Shown: positions 50,506-58,778 of the stretch, piece by piece
Layout: every line of letters begins with the position of its first letter
How positions within the stretch are numbered: position 1 is the first letter of the stretch
Assembly (NCBI RefSeq): GCF_015319165.1
Contig: NZ_JADIVZ010000002.1
Coordinates: 186,001 to 250,000, forward strand
From: Nocardioides acrostichi
Lineage (GTDB): Bacteria; Actinomycetota; Actinomycetes; Propionibacteriales; Nocardioidaceae
Direction of reading: 5' to 3'
DNA: 64,000 nt
The notes under the pieces: model-generated
Told to the model about the DNA's origin: nothing
What the model saw: only the letters and a program-made list of their open reading frames with translations
Database searches by the model: none
Made by a program: the position numbers and the translations under genes

Positions 50506-51826
50506 GTCGCAGCTGCTCGCAGCCCGCCCAGACGACATGGTGGCGCTGGGCGACGACTTCCACCGCAGCGCCCAGCGCTACACCGACGCCGCCGACGAGA
50601 TCGACAAGGCGGCGGCGCGCTTCGCCGAGCAGAACGAGGGCAGCGCCGTCGAAGGCATCGCCTCCGCAGTGCAGGCCTACGCGAAGTCGCTGCGTGCCCG
50701 CGTGCCCGAGCTGGAGCAGGCCAGCCGGCTGATGCGCGACTACGGGCACGACGTCCGCGAGATCCAGGTGAAGTACCGATCGGCCAAGGCCGACCTCGAG
50801 ACCGCCGAGGCGCACTACGCGACGAACAACTCCCTGCACGAGAAGGCGCTCGACGTCGTCCAAGGCGGGCTCGGTGTGCTCGGCGGGATCCTCGACGCGG
50901 TCGGGGCCGACGGTGCGGCCGAGGATCTCCGCAACACCGAGCGCGCCCTCCGCGCGGCCGAGCAGGCGGTCGACGACGCGCAGGCCAGGGTCGATGCGCT
51001 GCTCGCCCGGTACTCCGAGATCACCGAGACCTTCTCCAACACCCTCGCCGGCATCGACTTCGTGTACGCCGTCGCCCGCCGCGACCTCGACGATCCCGGC
51101 CTCACCGAGGACTCCGGCCTGACCTGGAAGGACTTCTGGGAGAAGCCGCTCTTCGGCACCGACGGCGTACCCGACATCGACGACGTCTCGCAGGGTGGCG
51201 TGGGCGACTGCTACTTCCTCAGCGCCATCATCGCGATCCTCAACATGCCCGGCGGGCCCGAGAAGATCCGCGACATGATCGAGCGCAACCCCGACGGCAC
51301 CTTCACCGTGCACTTCGCCGACGGCGACGTGACCGTCGACGGTGAGATCGCCGTCGACGCCTCGGGCAACGGCGGCTACGCGCACACCAGCGACGAGCGC
51401 GGCTACTGGGTGGCCATCCTCGAGAAGGCGTTCGCCCAGCGAGGTGGCTCCTACCCCGACATCTCCGGCGGGTTCCCCGACCAGGCGCTCAGCGAGGCGT
51501 TCGGCGTCGACATCGGCAGCCACGGGCACGACGCCGGCGACGTGCGCGACCTGGCCGACCAGGTGTCGCAGGGGCAACCCGCCGCGGTCGCGGTCGACCT
51601 GCACGACCTCGACCCCGCCTCGTTCCCCGACGAAGGCGCCAACCACGCCCTGACCGTCGTGGGCACCTATGAGTCGAACGGGGTGCGCTACTTCGTGCTC
51701 CGCAATCCGTGGAACGCACAGAACTACCAGGGCCACGCTCCTGGTGGCCGCGAGGTCGACTACGGCAGCACCCTCACCCTCACCGAAGACGAGCTGGAGC
51801 AGCTCGCCTATGCGACCTACTACTAG
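50495..51826 (+). CDS. WXG100-like/calpain-family (C2) cysteine protease, putative secreted toxin
   Basis: 443 residues. Residues about 1-190 form long helices (LGDDFHRSAQRYTDAADEID, SLRARVPELEQASRLMRDYG, ALRAAEQAVDDAQARVDALL), like the LXG/WXG targeting domains of type VII effectors. The rest is a calpain-type protease: VSQGGVGDCYFLSAIIAIL (catalytic Cys with preceding Gln), EGANHALTVVGTYESNGVRY (His), FVLRNPWNAQNYQG (Asn). All three catalytic residues are intact. GTG start at 50495. Downstream overlaps a lipoprotein gene by 17 bp. Substrate and delivery are unknown; no secretion ATPase is in the window. Confidence 0.85.
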   Translation: MATESQLLAARPDDMVALGDDFHRSAQRYTDAADEIDKAAARFAEQNEGSAVEGIASAVQAYAKSLRARVPELEQASRLMRDYGHDVREIQVKYRSAKADLETAEAHYATNNSLHEKALDVVQGGLGVLGGILDAVGADGAAEDLRNTERALRAAEQAVDDAQARVDALLARYSEITETFSNTLAGIDFVYAVARRDLDDPGLTEDSGLTWKDFWEKPLFGTDGVPDIDDVSQGGVGDCYFLSAIIAILNMPGGPEKIRDMIERNPDGTFTVHFADGDVTVDGEIAVDASGNGGYAHTSDERGYWVAILEKAFAQRGGSYPDISGGFPDQALSEAFGVDIGSHGHDAGDVRDLADQVSQGQPAAVAVDLHDLDPASFPDEGANHALTVVGTYESNGVRYFVLRNPWNAQNYQGHAPGGREVDYGSTLTLTEDELEQLAYATYY

Positions 51827-52610
51827 GGCCCGGACGACGCCCGCCGCTGCGGGTGTCATCCTCGCGGTGACGCTCGGCTCGGCGTGCGGCACCGACAGCC
51901 CCGACCCCCAGCCCGCCCCGACCCCGACGGGAGCCACGATGACCACCGCGCCGGCCGCGACCAACCCGCTCACGACGAACCTCAACGCCTTCACCCACGC
52001 CGGTCTGCTCTTCGTGCTCGCGGGCGCCGAGCCGGGCACGAACGAGGTCGACCTGCGCGGCGTGATCGACGTCGACGGCCACGCCGGGGTGCATCGAGGC
52101 GACTCCGTGTCGCTCGAGTGGCCCTACCGGATCCCACAGAAGTCGGCGCACCGCGATTTGGTCGTGCCGGTCGAGCTCCAACTCGACGGCAGCTACCGCG
52201 CCACCTCCGCCGGCCTCGACCAGCGCTCGGCGCTCCGCCTGCTGGCGGGGCTTCCGGAGTCCGACCCGACCCCCACGCACGGACAGATCCGCACGGCCTT
52301 CGAGCAGGCCCCCGCGGTCGGCTCCTACGCCTGGTCGGCGGACCCGGAGTCCGACGGGCGTTCCGTGCACGCCACGCTCCAGCACGCGTTCAAGGGCGAT
52401 CCGCCCAGCGAGGTCGAGTTGCGCGCCCCCGACACCGACGAGCCGGGGGGTCCGTGGACCTTCCTCGACGCCGCTGCCACCGGCGCCCAATACGGCACGG
52501 TCTTCTTCGACGACAGCACCGGCTCGCTGCGACCGAGCTACTCCTTCCTGCCGTGGCAGGTGGTCGACTCCGATCTCACCGCCCTCGGACTCGTGCCGAT
52601 GCCCGAGTAG
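51810..52610 (+). CDS. lipoprotein, possible immunity protein of the calpain cassette
   Basis: 266 residues, start ATG 51810 inside the 3' end of the protease gene. Signal peptide TTPAAAGVILAVTLGSACGT with lipobox GSAC, then a Pro/Thr linker (PDPQPAPTPTGATMTT) and a soluble domain (LLFVLAGAEPGTNEVDLRGV, SVSLEWPYRIPQKSAHRDLV) of unknown family. Lipid anchoring places it outside the membrane, where it could neutralise a secreted protease. That role is an inference from overlap with the toxin-like gene. Confidence 0.7.
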   Translation: MRPTTRARTTPAAAGVILAVTLGSACGTDSPDPQPAPTPTGATMTTAPAATNPLTTNLNAFTHAGLLFVLAGAEPGTNEVDLRGVIDVDGHAGVHRGDSVSLEWPYRIPQKSAHRDLVVPVELQLDGSYRATSAGLDQRSALRLLAGLPESDPTPTHGQIRTAFEQAPAVGSYAWSADPESDGRSVHATLQHAFKGDPPSEVELRAPDTDEPGGPWTFLDAAATGAQYGTVFFDDSTGSLRPSYSFLPWQVVDSDLTALGLVPMPE

Positions 52611-52647
52611 CCCGCGGACGTTCGGGCGCTCGCGGCGTCGCGGTGCC

Positions 52648-53295
52648 TCACTCCGCTCCCTTCCTGCCGCCCGGGGAGTGCGCCGAGGTGGCAAGACGGA
52701 GCGCGTCGGCCAACGTCTCCCCGCCACGGCGACCGTCGACGAGGTGGGCCAGCACGAGGCCCTGAGCGGTGGCGATCATCAGGGCCGCATGGCGTTCGGG
52801 GGGCAGCCGCAGCGTCAAGAGGCCGGCCTGCTCCTGGCCCCGCACCACCTCGGCCAGGGCGGCGGTGAGCAGGGCGTCGAGCTCGGCCACCCGCGCAGCG
52901 ACCGAGGGCCGGCGCGCGGCCTGCACGCGGCACTCCGCGAGCAGCAGCAGGCGTTGCGAGTGTGCCTCGACGAAGGAGTCCCACATGGCCGCGGAGTCGT
53001 CGAGGGCGCCTCGGTCGACGTCGGTGCCGAGGCCCGCGAAGGCGTCGGCGAGCTCGGTGAGCCACGCCTCGGTCGTCTCGGCCAGGAGGGAGAGGAGCAG
53101 ATCCTCCTTGTCGGCGAAACTCGCGTACAACGCGCCACGCGTGAAGCCGGCCCGGGCCGCGATGTCGTCGAGTGATGCCGCGTCGTAGCCCCGCTCGGCG
53201 AACAGCTCGGCGGCGGAGGTCAGCAGGGCGGCGCGGGTGCGGGCTCGACGTCCGCTCGGCTCGGCGCGCTTCGTGCCGGGAGTTCGTGCAGTCAC
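52648..53295 (-). CDS. TetR/AcrR family transcriptional regulator (SDR locus)
   Basis: 215 residues. N-terminal TetR helix-turn-helix: RAALLTSAAELFAERGYDAA and DDIAARAGFTRGALYASFADKEDLLLSLL. The ligand-binding part contains FVEAHSQRLLLLAECRVQAA, close to the AefR/TetR_C group. GTG 53295 overlaps the SDR stop (GTGA). Expected to bind the CATACG-N4-CGTATG palindromes upstream of the SDR gene and so to repress its own operon and perhaps the divergent one. Confidence 0.9.
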   Translation of the reverse strand: MTARTPGTKRAEPSGRRARTRAALLTSAAELFAERGYDAASLDDIAARAGFTRGALYASFADKEDLLLSLLAETTEAWLTELADAFAGLGTDVDRGALDDSAAMWDSFVEAHSQRLLLLAECRVQAARRPSVAARVAELDALLTAALAEVVRGQEQAGLLTLRLPPERHAALMIATAQGLVLAHLVDGRRGGETLADALRLATSAHSPGGRKGAE

Positions 53296-54083
53296 GCCGT
53301 CGTCTCGGCGACGCTGGTGGGCGCGCCGACGTCGCTGAGATCCTTGTGGCCCAGCATCGCGTTGCTGCCGCCGTCGACGACGAACTCGGCGCCGGAGGAG
53401 TACGCGGAGTCGTCGGAGGCCAGGTAGACGACCATCGAGGAGACCTCGTCGGGTTCGCCGGCGCGCTCGAGGGTGGTCTGGAAGATGTCGTCGGGGACTC
53501 CTTCGGTCATCGGAGTGCGGATGAGCCCCGGGTGCACCGAGTTGACCCGGATGCCACTCGGGCCGAGCTCGCAGGCGGCCGACTTGGTGAGCCCGGTGAC
53601 GCCGAACTTCGACGCGGTGTAGCCGTGGCACGCCATGGTGCCGCGCAGGCCCTCGATGGAGGAGATGTTCACGATCGAGCCGCGCCCGGCCGCCTTCATG
53701 GTCGGGACGACCGCCTTGATGCCGAAGAACACGCCGGTGAGGTTGACGTCGAGGATGTGCTTCCAGTCCTCGGCGGCGTAGTCCTCGAAGAAGCCGTAGT
53801 TGAGGATGCCGGCGTTGTTGACGAGCACGTCGAGCCCGCCGAACTCACGGGTCGCGATGTCGACGGCGGCCTCCCACTGGGACAGCTCGGTGACGTCGAG
53901 CGCGACGAAGCGCACGCTCTCGCCCAGCTCCGAGGCCAGGGCCTCGCCCTCCTCGGCGAGGACGTCGCCGAGGACGACGCGGGCCCCCTCGGCCACCATG
54001 CGGCGCACGTGGGAGGCGCCCATGCCCCGGGCGCCGCCGCTCACCAGGGCCACCTTGCCCGCCAGCCGTCCGGTCTGGTTCAT
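53292..54083 (-). CDS. short-chain dehydrogenase/reductase (3-alpha/20-beta-HSD-like)
   Basis: 263 residues, classical SDR. Cofactor motif VALVSGGARGMGASHVRRMV (TGxxxGxG variant), DVT and NNAG in LDVLVNNAGILNYGF, active-site Ser and YxxxK in VNISSIEGLRG and YTASKFGVTGLTKSAA, and a C-terminal FVVDGGSNAML. Similar to 3-alpha(20-beta)-hydroxysteroid dehydrogenases. ATG 54083. Followed by its TetR gene in one operon. The nearby decayed Rieske oxygenase suggests a former sterol or hydroxylated-substrate pathway. Confidence 0.92.
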   Translation of the reverse strand: MNQTGRLAGKVALVSGGARGMGASHVRRMVAEGARVVLGDVLAEEGEALASELGESVRFVALDVTELSQWEAAVDIATREFGGLDVLVNNAGILNYGFFEDYAAEDWKHILDVNLTGVFFGIKAVVPTMKAAGRGSIVNISSIEGLRGTMACHGYTASKFGVTGLTKSAACELGPSGIRVNSVHPGLIRTPMTEGVPDDIFQTTLERAGEPDEVSSMVVYLASDDSAYSSGAEFVVDGGSNAMLGHKDLSDVGAPTSVAETTA

Positions 54084-54107
54084 GCCACTCCTCGTGTCGG
54101 AACCTCG

Positions 54108-54159
54108 ACAACATACGTACTCGTATGTTGTGCTCGTCACAAACATACGAACTCGTATG
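54108..54159. promoter_or_regulatory. two TetR-type palindromes between SDR and decayed Rieske gene
   Basis: Site 1, 54108-54131: ACAACATACG-TACT-CGTATGTTGT, perfect 10-bp arms. Site 2, 54144-54159: CATACG-AACT-CGTATG. Centres are 32 bp apart, about three helical turns, so both lie on the same DNA face. They sit in the divergent promoter region of the SDR-tetR operon and the broken Rieske gene. Confidence 0.85.
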
Positions 54160-54187
54160 CACTGGTTGTCAACCGTTGGTCTCAGGA

Positions 54188-54508
54188 GTGCCCATCACGC
54201 GTCGCCAAGCCCTGGACCTCACCCGCCGCGTACTGGCGATGACCCAGCAGAAGTCGCTCGAGATCGCCGACGGCGTGTGGAGCGAGTCCCGGGACGCCTT
54301 CACCAGTCCGGAGCGGCATGCCGCCGACGTCGAGCTGTTCCGGGGTGCCGCACGTCGTGGCGTGGGCGGGCGAGATCGCCCACCCGGGCAGCTACACGAC
54401 CGGGTCTACTTCGGGCGCAACGAGCCGCTGCTGCACCACTTCGCCTCGGCCTGGCAGCAGGCGCTGCTCGACGGCGACGCCGAGGTGACGATTCCCGCCC
54501 AGGGGTGA
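54188..54508 (+). pseudogene. decayed Rieske-type oxygenase alpha subunit (internal deletion and frameshifts)
   Basis: The frame starts at GTG 54188 (AGGAG just upstream) and encodes SLEIADGVWSESRDAFTSPE then HAADVELFR, like the N-terminus of aromatic-ring/carnitine-type Rieske oxygenase alpha subunits. There the reading shifts by one base: the next frame gives VPHVVAWAGEIAHPGSYTT, which continues the family pattern. After this the first frame resumes with VYFGRNEPLLHHFASAWQQAL, resembling the C-terminal end of such proteins. The Rieske centre and iron-binding parts are missing, so a large internal deletion plus a frame shift has inactivated the gene. Identification is by eye. Confidence 0.6.
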
Positions 54509-54541
54509 TCCGCGGTCGGCGCCACGGCCTAGGCTTCACAG

Positions 54542-55174
54542 GTGAGTTTCGAGGGCTTCCCCGTCGCGGCGCTGGACTTCTACGACGATCTCGAGGTCGA
54601 CAACACCAAGTCGTTCTGGGAGGCCCACAAGCACGTCTACGCCGAGTCGGTGAAGGCGCCGATGACCGCGCTGTGCTCCGCGCTGGAGGCCGAGTTCGGC
54701 ACCGCCAAGATCTTCCGGCCCTACCGCGACGTGCGCTTCGCGAAGGACAAGACGCCGTACAAGACGCATCAGGGCGCCTACGTCGCCGTCGGCCCGTCGA
54801 CGGGCTGGTACGTCGAGGTCAGCCCCCGGGGGCTGCGCACCGGAGCCGGCTTCTACGAGGCCTCCGGCACCCGGCTCGCCGCGTTCCGCGAGGCCGTGGC
54901 CCACGACCGGTTCGGCCCGGAACTGGAGGCGCTCGTCGCCGGTCTGGAGAAGAAGGGTTTCGAGGTCGGGGGAGAGCGGCTCAAGACCTCGCCGAGAGGC
55001 TACGACTCCGACCACCCGCGCATCGAGCTGCTGCGACACAAGTCGCTGACGCTGGGTCGCTCGCACGGCTTCGAGCCCGTGATCCACACGCCGGCGGCGC
55101 TCGACCTCGTGCGCGATGACTGGCGCACGCTGCGACCGCTGGTGGAGTGGGTGCAGCGGCACTGCCAGGACTGA
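54542..55174 (+). CDS. DUF2461 domain-containing protein
   Basis: 210 residues covering the whole DUF2461 fold: FPVAALDFYDDLEVDNTKSF near the N-terminus (the usual F-L-x-x-L-x-x-N-N-x-x-x-W pattern), FRPYRDVRFAKDKTPYKTHQ, GAYVAVGPSTGWYVEVSPRG and RLKTSPRGYDSDHPRIELLR. The function of the family is unknown. GTG start at 54542. Free-standing gene, convergent with the tetR at 55236. Confidence 0.9.
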   Translation: MSFEGFPVAALDFYDDLEVDNTKSFWEAHKHVYAESVKAPMTALCSALEAEFGTAKIFRPYRDVRFAKDKTPYKTHQGAYVAVGPSTGWYVEVSPRGLRTGAGFYEASGTRLAAFREAVAHDRFGPELEALVAGLEKKGFEVGGERLKTSPRGYDSDHPRIELLRHKSLTLGRSHGFEPVIHTPAALDLVRDDWRTLRPLVEWVQRHCQD

Positions 55175-55190
55175 TCGGCTGCGCTCTCGG

Positions 55191-55226
55191 TGGTCGAGCG
55201 GTGAGACAGCGCTCGCTGCTCGACCA
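55191..55226. terminator. bidirectional hairpin between convergent genes
   Basis: TGGTCGAGC (55191-55199) and GCTCGACCA (55218-55226) form a 9-bp stem around an 18-base loop, which itself holds an alternative GAGCG/CGCTC pairing. It lies between the stops of the DUF2461 gene and the TetR gene. The arms recall the TGGTTGAGC repeats at 17 kb. Confidence 0.6.
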
Positions 55227-55235
55227 GCGACGCGG

Positions 55236-55910
55236 CTAGCGGTGCAGGCTCGTGAGCACCCGGCGGGCCACTGCCCGCGGCACCAGGCGCAACACCCGGT
55301 CGGCCAGGCGAGCGAGCGAGCCGGCGGCGGCCAGCGTCTCTCCCAGCGGCGGGCCGGCCATGACCTGCCCGGTGTCGGGCTCGCCCTCGCGGGGCCCGGG
55401 CGGCGGGACCGCGTCGAGGGTGATCATGCCGATCGCGGCGGCCGCGATCGCCGACGTCGTGGCCTCGACGTCGACGACGTCCGCGAGGCCGGCCTCGTCG
55501 AGCACCCGGCGCACGGCGTCGGCGATGGCCGCCTGCCACGCGCGCAGGGACGCCGTCAGCAGGCGGGCCTGCTCCGGCTCGGTGTGGGCTGCCGCGACCA
55601 CCTGGGCGAGCAGGGCGGCGCTGCCGTCGGCGCGGGAGCGCTCGGCCAGCCGTACTCCGACGGCGTGGAGGTCGGTGAGCGAACGCACCCGGGCGAGGTC
55701 CGCGACGTGCTCGGCGACCATGGCCCGGGTGCCGTGGTCGTAGGCCGACTGCATGAGGCCCTCGACGCTCTCGAAGTGGTAGAAGACCAGCGCCTGGTTG
55801 ACGCCGGCTTCGGCGGCGACCGCCCGCGCCGTCACCGCGCGCACGCCTTCGCGGCGCGCCAGGGCCAGGGCGGCGTCGCGCAGCGCCTGCCGCGTCTGCT
55901 CTCCCCTCAC
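55236..55910 (-). CDS. TetR family transcriptional regulator (membrane/methyltransferase operon)
   Basis: 224 residues. Helix-turn-helix region TRQALRDAALALARREGVRA and ARAVAAEAGVNQALVFYHFE. Last gene of a three-gene operon whose promoter carries two TTGAGC-N4-GCTCAA palindromes, so it is most likely an autorepressor. GTG/ATG region overlaps the preceding gene by 4 bp (55907-55910). Confidence 0.9.
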   Translation of the reverse strand: MRGEQTRQALRDAALALARREGVRAVTARAVAAEAGVNQALVFYHFESVEGLMQSAYDHGTRAMVAEHVADLARVRSLTDLHAVGVRLAERSRADGSAALLAQVVAAAHTEPEQARLLTASLRAWQAAIADAVRRVLDEAGLADVVDVEATTSAIAAAAIGMITLDAVPPPGPREGEPDTGQVMAGPPLGETLAAAGSLARLADRVLRLVPRAVARRVLTSLHR

Positions 55911-57214
55911 GGGGTCAGCCTCTCAGTACCCGTGGAGCGCAACGGTGCGGGAGTCCTCAGCCGGCGGGGTCCGAGGCCGCACGCGTCGAGCACCACCTGG
56001 AGGCAGGGCCGGACGACGGGCAGCCGCACCGCCCAGCCCCACCAGGCGGCGGCCAGGGTGGTGTGCTCCAGGGCGCGGCCGAGCGCCGCGATACCCACCT
56101 CGGTGGGGGCGGAGCCAGCCCAGGTCATCCGGGTCACCGGCCGGTCGGCGCTCTCGGCCGCCTGGCGGTGCAACCCGACCGGGTGGAGCCGCCAGAGGGT
56201 GTCGCCGGTGGCGCGGCACAGTCCGCAGTCGTCGCTCACCAGCAGCGTCGCGAGCCCGTTGACGGGTGTCAGGTACGGCCGCCACCGTGGGCGCCAGGCG
56301 TGCACCGCTCGCCGGTACGCGGAGTACTCGGGCCACCGCGCGGAGAGGGTGTCGTGCTCGTGCCGCTCGGCGAGCACGGCCGAGAACACCGCGGCGACGA
56401 CCGCGCCGAGCGCGAGGGTGGGGCTGCCCGCCGCCAGGGCGAGCACGAGCAGCAGCAGGCTGGCGCCGAGCTGCATCGGGTTGGCGAGGTAGGCGTACGG
56501 GCCGGTGGTGACGAGACGGTCGGGCGGATCCCAGGGCCACGACGTGCCGTGCCCGACTCGGGCGAGTTCGGCGACGGCGGCCAGCGTCGGCACGCCCGCG
56601 ACGGCCGCGACGACGAGCAGCGTCGTCCGGACGCCGAGCCGATGGTCGACGACATCGCTCCACCCAAGGCCGTCGTGGCGCAGGGCCAGGGTCGGTGTCA
56701 GCCACCCGACGAGGCCGGTGAAGACCCCCATCTGGAGCAGGACCCGCAGCGTGAGCCAGTGCCGCCGTCGGGTCGCCGTGGCCAGCGCGAGGGCAGGCAG
56801 TGCCACCGCGAGCAGCAGGAGAACCTCGCCGTGCCACCAGGCATCGTCCAGCACCACCAGCACCACCAGCGGCGCCAGCCGCGGCATGAGCAGCGCATCG
56901 GCCCAGGCGAAACCGAGCAGCCACATCGGCCACGCTCGCACCCCGCCGCCGACCAGGGCCGGCAACGCGCCCCATATGAGCGCCCACCCCGCGATCGCCT
57001 CGGTGGGCACGCCGAGTACCGCCGTCGGCGTGGCTGCCCACGCCCACCAGTCGGTGCCGACCTCGACCGCCATCAGGCCGACGACGACCAGCAGGGACGA
57101 CAGTCCGGCCGTCGCCACCGTCGAGCGATCGGGACGTCGGACGGCAGCCGCGGTGAGCACCGCGACCACGGGTACGAGCAGCAGCAGGTTGCGTAGGAGG
57201 TCGGCGTGCGTCAT
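55907..57214 (-). CDS. membrane methyltransferase-like (ICMT/PEMT) protein fused to a DCC/DUF393 thioredoxin-like domain
   Basis: About 435 residues from ATG 57214. The N-terminal two-thirds has eight or more transmembrane helices (LLRNLLLLVPVVAVLTAAAV, APLVVLVVLDDAWWHGEVLL, TLLVVAAVAGVPTLAAVAEL). It contains the isoprenylcysteine-methyltransferase-like SAM motif DRLVTTGPYAYLANPMQLG with later ERHEHDTLSARWPEYSAYRR. The C-terminal soluble part begins LLVSDDCGLCRATGDTLWRL, the D-x-x-C-x-x-C signature of DUF393 (DCC) proteins. I know of no function for this combination. Overlaps the genes on both sides by 4 bp. Confidence 0.75.
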   Translation of the reverse strand: MTHADLLRNLLLLVPVVAVLTAAAVRRPDRSTVATAGLSSLLVVVGLMAVEVGTDWWAWAATPTAVLGVPTEAIAGWALIWGALPALVGGGVRAWPMWLLGFAWADALLMPRLAPLVVLVVLDDAWWHGEVLLLLAVALPALALATATRRRHWLTLRVLLQMGVFTGLVGWLTPTLALRHDGLGWSDVVDHRLGVRTTLLVVAAVAGVPTLAAVAELARVGHGTSWPWDPPDRLVTTGPYAYLANPMQLGASLLLLVLALAAGSPTLALGAVVAAVFSAVLAERHEHDTLSARWPEYSAYRRAVHAWRPRWRPYLTPVNGLATLLVSDDCGLCRATGDTLWRLHPVGLHRQAAESADRPVTRMTWAGSAPTEVGIAALGRALEHTTLAAAWWGWAVRLPVVRPCLQVVLDACGLGPRRLRTPAPLRSTGTERLTP

Positions 57215-58113
57215 CGGGCGAGGCTGTGCAGGAAGGCAGCGGCGCCGGCGTCCATCATGCGGTCGGTGATCGGCCCGAACCACAGGCTGGGGTCGAGCTT
57301 GCGCTCGTAGTCGAAGATCATCTGCACCTCACACGTGCCCTGCGTGGCCCGCCAGGTCAGCGTGCCGGTCCTGAGCCGGACGAAGCGTGCGGTCTTGGAG
57401 GTGTCGTCGAGCACGGTGAAGTCGACCCGGCCGGGAGCGGCGTCGGTGACCTCGGTGTCGATGGCCCCAGCGGCGAAGGTGAGGGTCCAGTGGTCACCGA
57501 TCGACAGCCCATCGCCCGTGGCGGCGACGGGGGTGGCGTAGCCGGTGAGGTCGAGCAGCCTGCTGCGGTCGGAGGCCTGAGGTCGCGGCCCGCGGCGCAG
57601 CGCCTGCTCGAAGGCGGCGCAGCCGGCCGGGACGCTCGTCGTCGCCTCGGCACGCTGCTCGGGATCGACGCGCAGTCCGGGCACGGTGCCCTCGAGGGCC
57701 AGGACGGCGATCACGGCCAGCGGCAGCCCGCTGTACTGGCGCTGGGTGGCCGACCGTGCCAGCCGGATCGACCCGTAGATCGCGGCGGTCACGCCGTAGA
57801 CCAGGGGCGAGGCGATGAGCACGCAGATCGCGCCCTCGTGCATGAGTGCCGAGACCAGCAGCAGCACCAGCGTGACGGCCTGGAAGAGGCTGCCCCAGCC
57901 GCCGCGGGTGGGCAGGAAGACCAGCCCGAGCGCGAGCAGGGTCGGCACCCCGACGAAGAGGAGGGCAGTGTCGCCGCGCCCGGTCTGCACGGCGGTCCAG
58001 GCGCCGAGCAAGGCGACGGCGACGACGAGGGCCACCAGGGCGAACTGCGCCGTGCGGCGGGGTTCGGTCGCGGGTTGCGGAGCGAGGTCGTGCTGCGGCG
58101 GGAGGTCGGTCAT
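57211..58113 (-). CDS. membrane protein with C-terminal SRPBCC-like domain
   Basis: 300 residues. Four or five transmembrane helices (TAQFALVALVVAVALLGAWT, LLFVGVPTLLALGLVFLP, AVTLVLLLVSALMHEGAIC) are followed after a cleft by a soluble domain of about 150 residues. That domain (SIGDHWTLTFAAGAIDTEVT, RVDFTVLDDTSKTARFVRLR, YERKLDPSLWFGPITDRMM) has the strand order of SRPBCC/START folds, including the WFGP-type end before the last helix. First gene of the operon with the methyltransferase-like gene and tetR. ATG 58113 is only 4 bp from the operator palindrome, so the transcript leader is short. Confidence 0.7.
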   Translation of the reverse strand: MTDLPPQHDLAPQPATEPRRTAQFALVALVVAVALLGAWTAVQTGRGDTALLFVGVPTLLALGLVFLPTRGGWGSLFQAVTLVLLLVSALMHEGAICVLIASPLVYGVTAAIYGSIRLARSATQRQYSGLPLAVIAVLALEGTVPGLRVDPEQRAEATTSVPAGCAAFEQALRRGPRPQASDRSRLLDLTGYATPVAATGDGLSIGDHWTLTFAAGAIDTEVTDAAPGRVDFTVLDDTSKTARFVRLRTGTLTWRATQGTCEVQMIFDYERKLDPSLWFGPITDRMMDAGAAAFLHSLAR

Positions 58114-58116
58114 GCG

Positions 58117-58149
58117 TTGAGCATATGCTCAAGTTGAGCGAATGCTCAA
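58117..58149. promoter_or_regulatory. two TTGAGC-N4-GCTCAA palindromes (TetR operators)
   Basis: TTGAGCATATGCTCAA (58117-58132) is a perfect 16-bp palindrome, and TTGAGCGAATGCTCAA (58134-58149) shares both arms. The centres are 17 bp apart. They directly precede the membrane-protein/methyltransferase/tetR operon and are the best candidates for autoregulation by the TetR protein encoded at its end. Region 58150-58293 up to the next gene is otherwise empty. Confidence 0.85.
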
Positions 58150-58293
58150 GTATGGGAAGCAGGGGTGGGTCGGCAGCCGACAGTGAACGCGAATCGGTTT
58201 GCCGTTCGCCGCTCGCCGCCGCGGGCGGTGCCGCCCGGACCAGCCCTGGCCTGGCACTAGAACCTGTTCTCGTTTCGGGGCTAGCCTGCGGCC

Positions 58294-58773
58294 ATGACCA
58301 CCGCGCAGCGCCCCGCCGCCCTGACCCACGACGCCATCGACTGGCAGGCGGCCACCGACGAGCACCCGGCGCGCACGGCGTCGATGCGTTCCTACTCCGC
58401 GGTGGCGAAGGGCGACCTGGAGGAGTGGCTCACCGTCTACGCCGACGACGCGGTGCTCGAGGATCCCGTGGGGCCCTCGATGTTCGACCCCGAAGGCAAC
58501 GGACACCACGGCCACGACGGCATCCGGGCGTTCTGGGCCGCCGCGATCGCGCCGATCGACCGCTTCGAGTTCACCATCACCGAGTCGTTCGCCAATCCGG
58601 GCAGCAACACCTGCGCCAACCTCGGCCGGATCAAGACGAGCTTTCCCGACGGCTCCTTCACCACGACCGAGCTGATCATGGTCTACGTCGTGCACGACGA
58701 CGGCCGCGTCGCTTCGATGCGCGCCTTCTGGGAGCCCGAGCGCACGATGGCGACCTTCACTCCGGCACCCTAG
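58294..58773 (+). CDS. SnoaL-like/NTF2-fold protein
   Basis: 159 residues. The alpha+beta barrel pattern is visible: TASMRSYSAVAKGDLEEWLT, VYADDAVLEDPVGPSMFDPE (conserved Asp-Asp-x-V-x-x-D-P), GIRAFWAAAIAPIDRFEFTI, and DGRVASMRAFWEPERTMATF. This fold serves ketosteroid-isomerase-like enzymes and ligand-binding proteins. ATG 58294. A MOSC gene follows after 5 bp, so both are probably co-transcribed. Confidence 0.83.
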   Translation: MTTAQRPAALTHDAIDWQAATDEHPARTASMRSYSAVAKGDLEEWLTVYADDAVLEDPVGPSMFDPEGNGHHGHDGIRAFWAAAIAPIDRFEFTITESFANPGSNTCANLGRIKTSFPDGSFTTTELIMVYVVHDDGRVASMRAFWEPERTMATFTPAP

Positions 58774-58778
58774 GTGGC

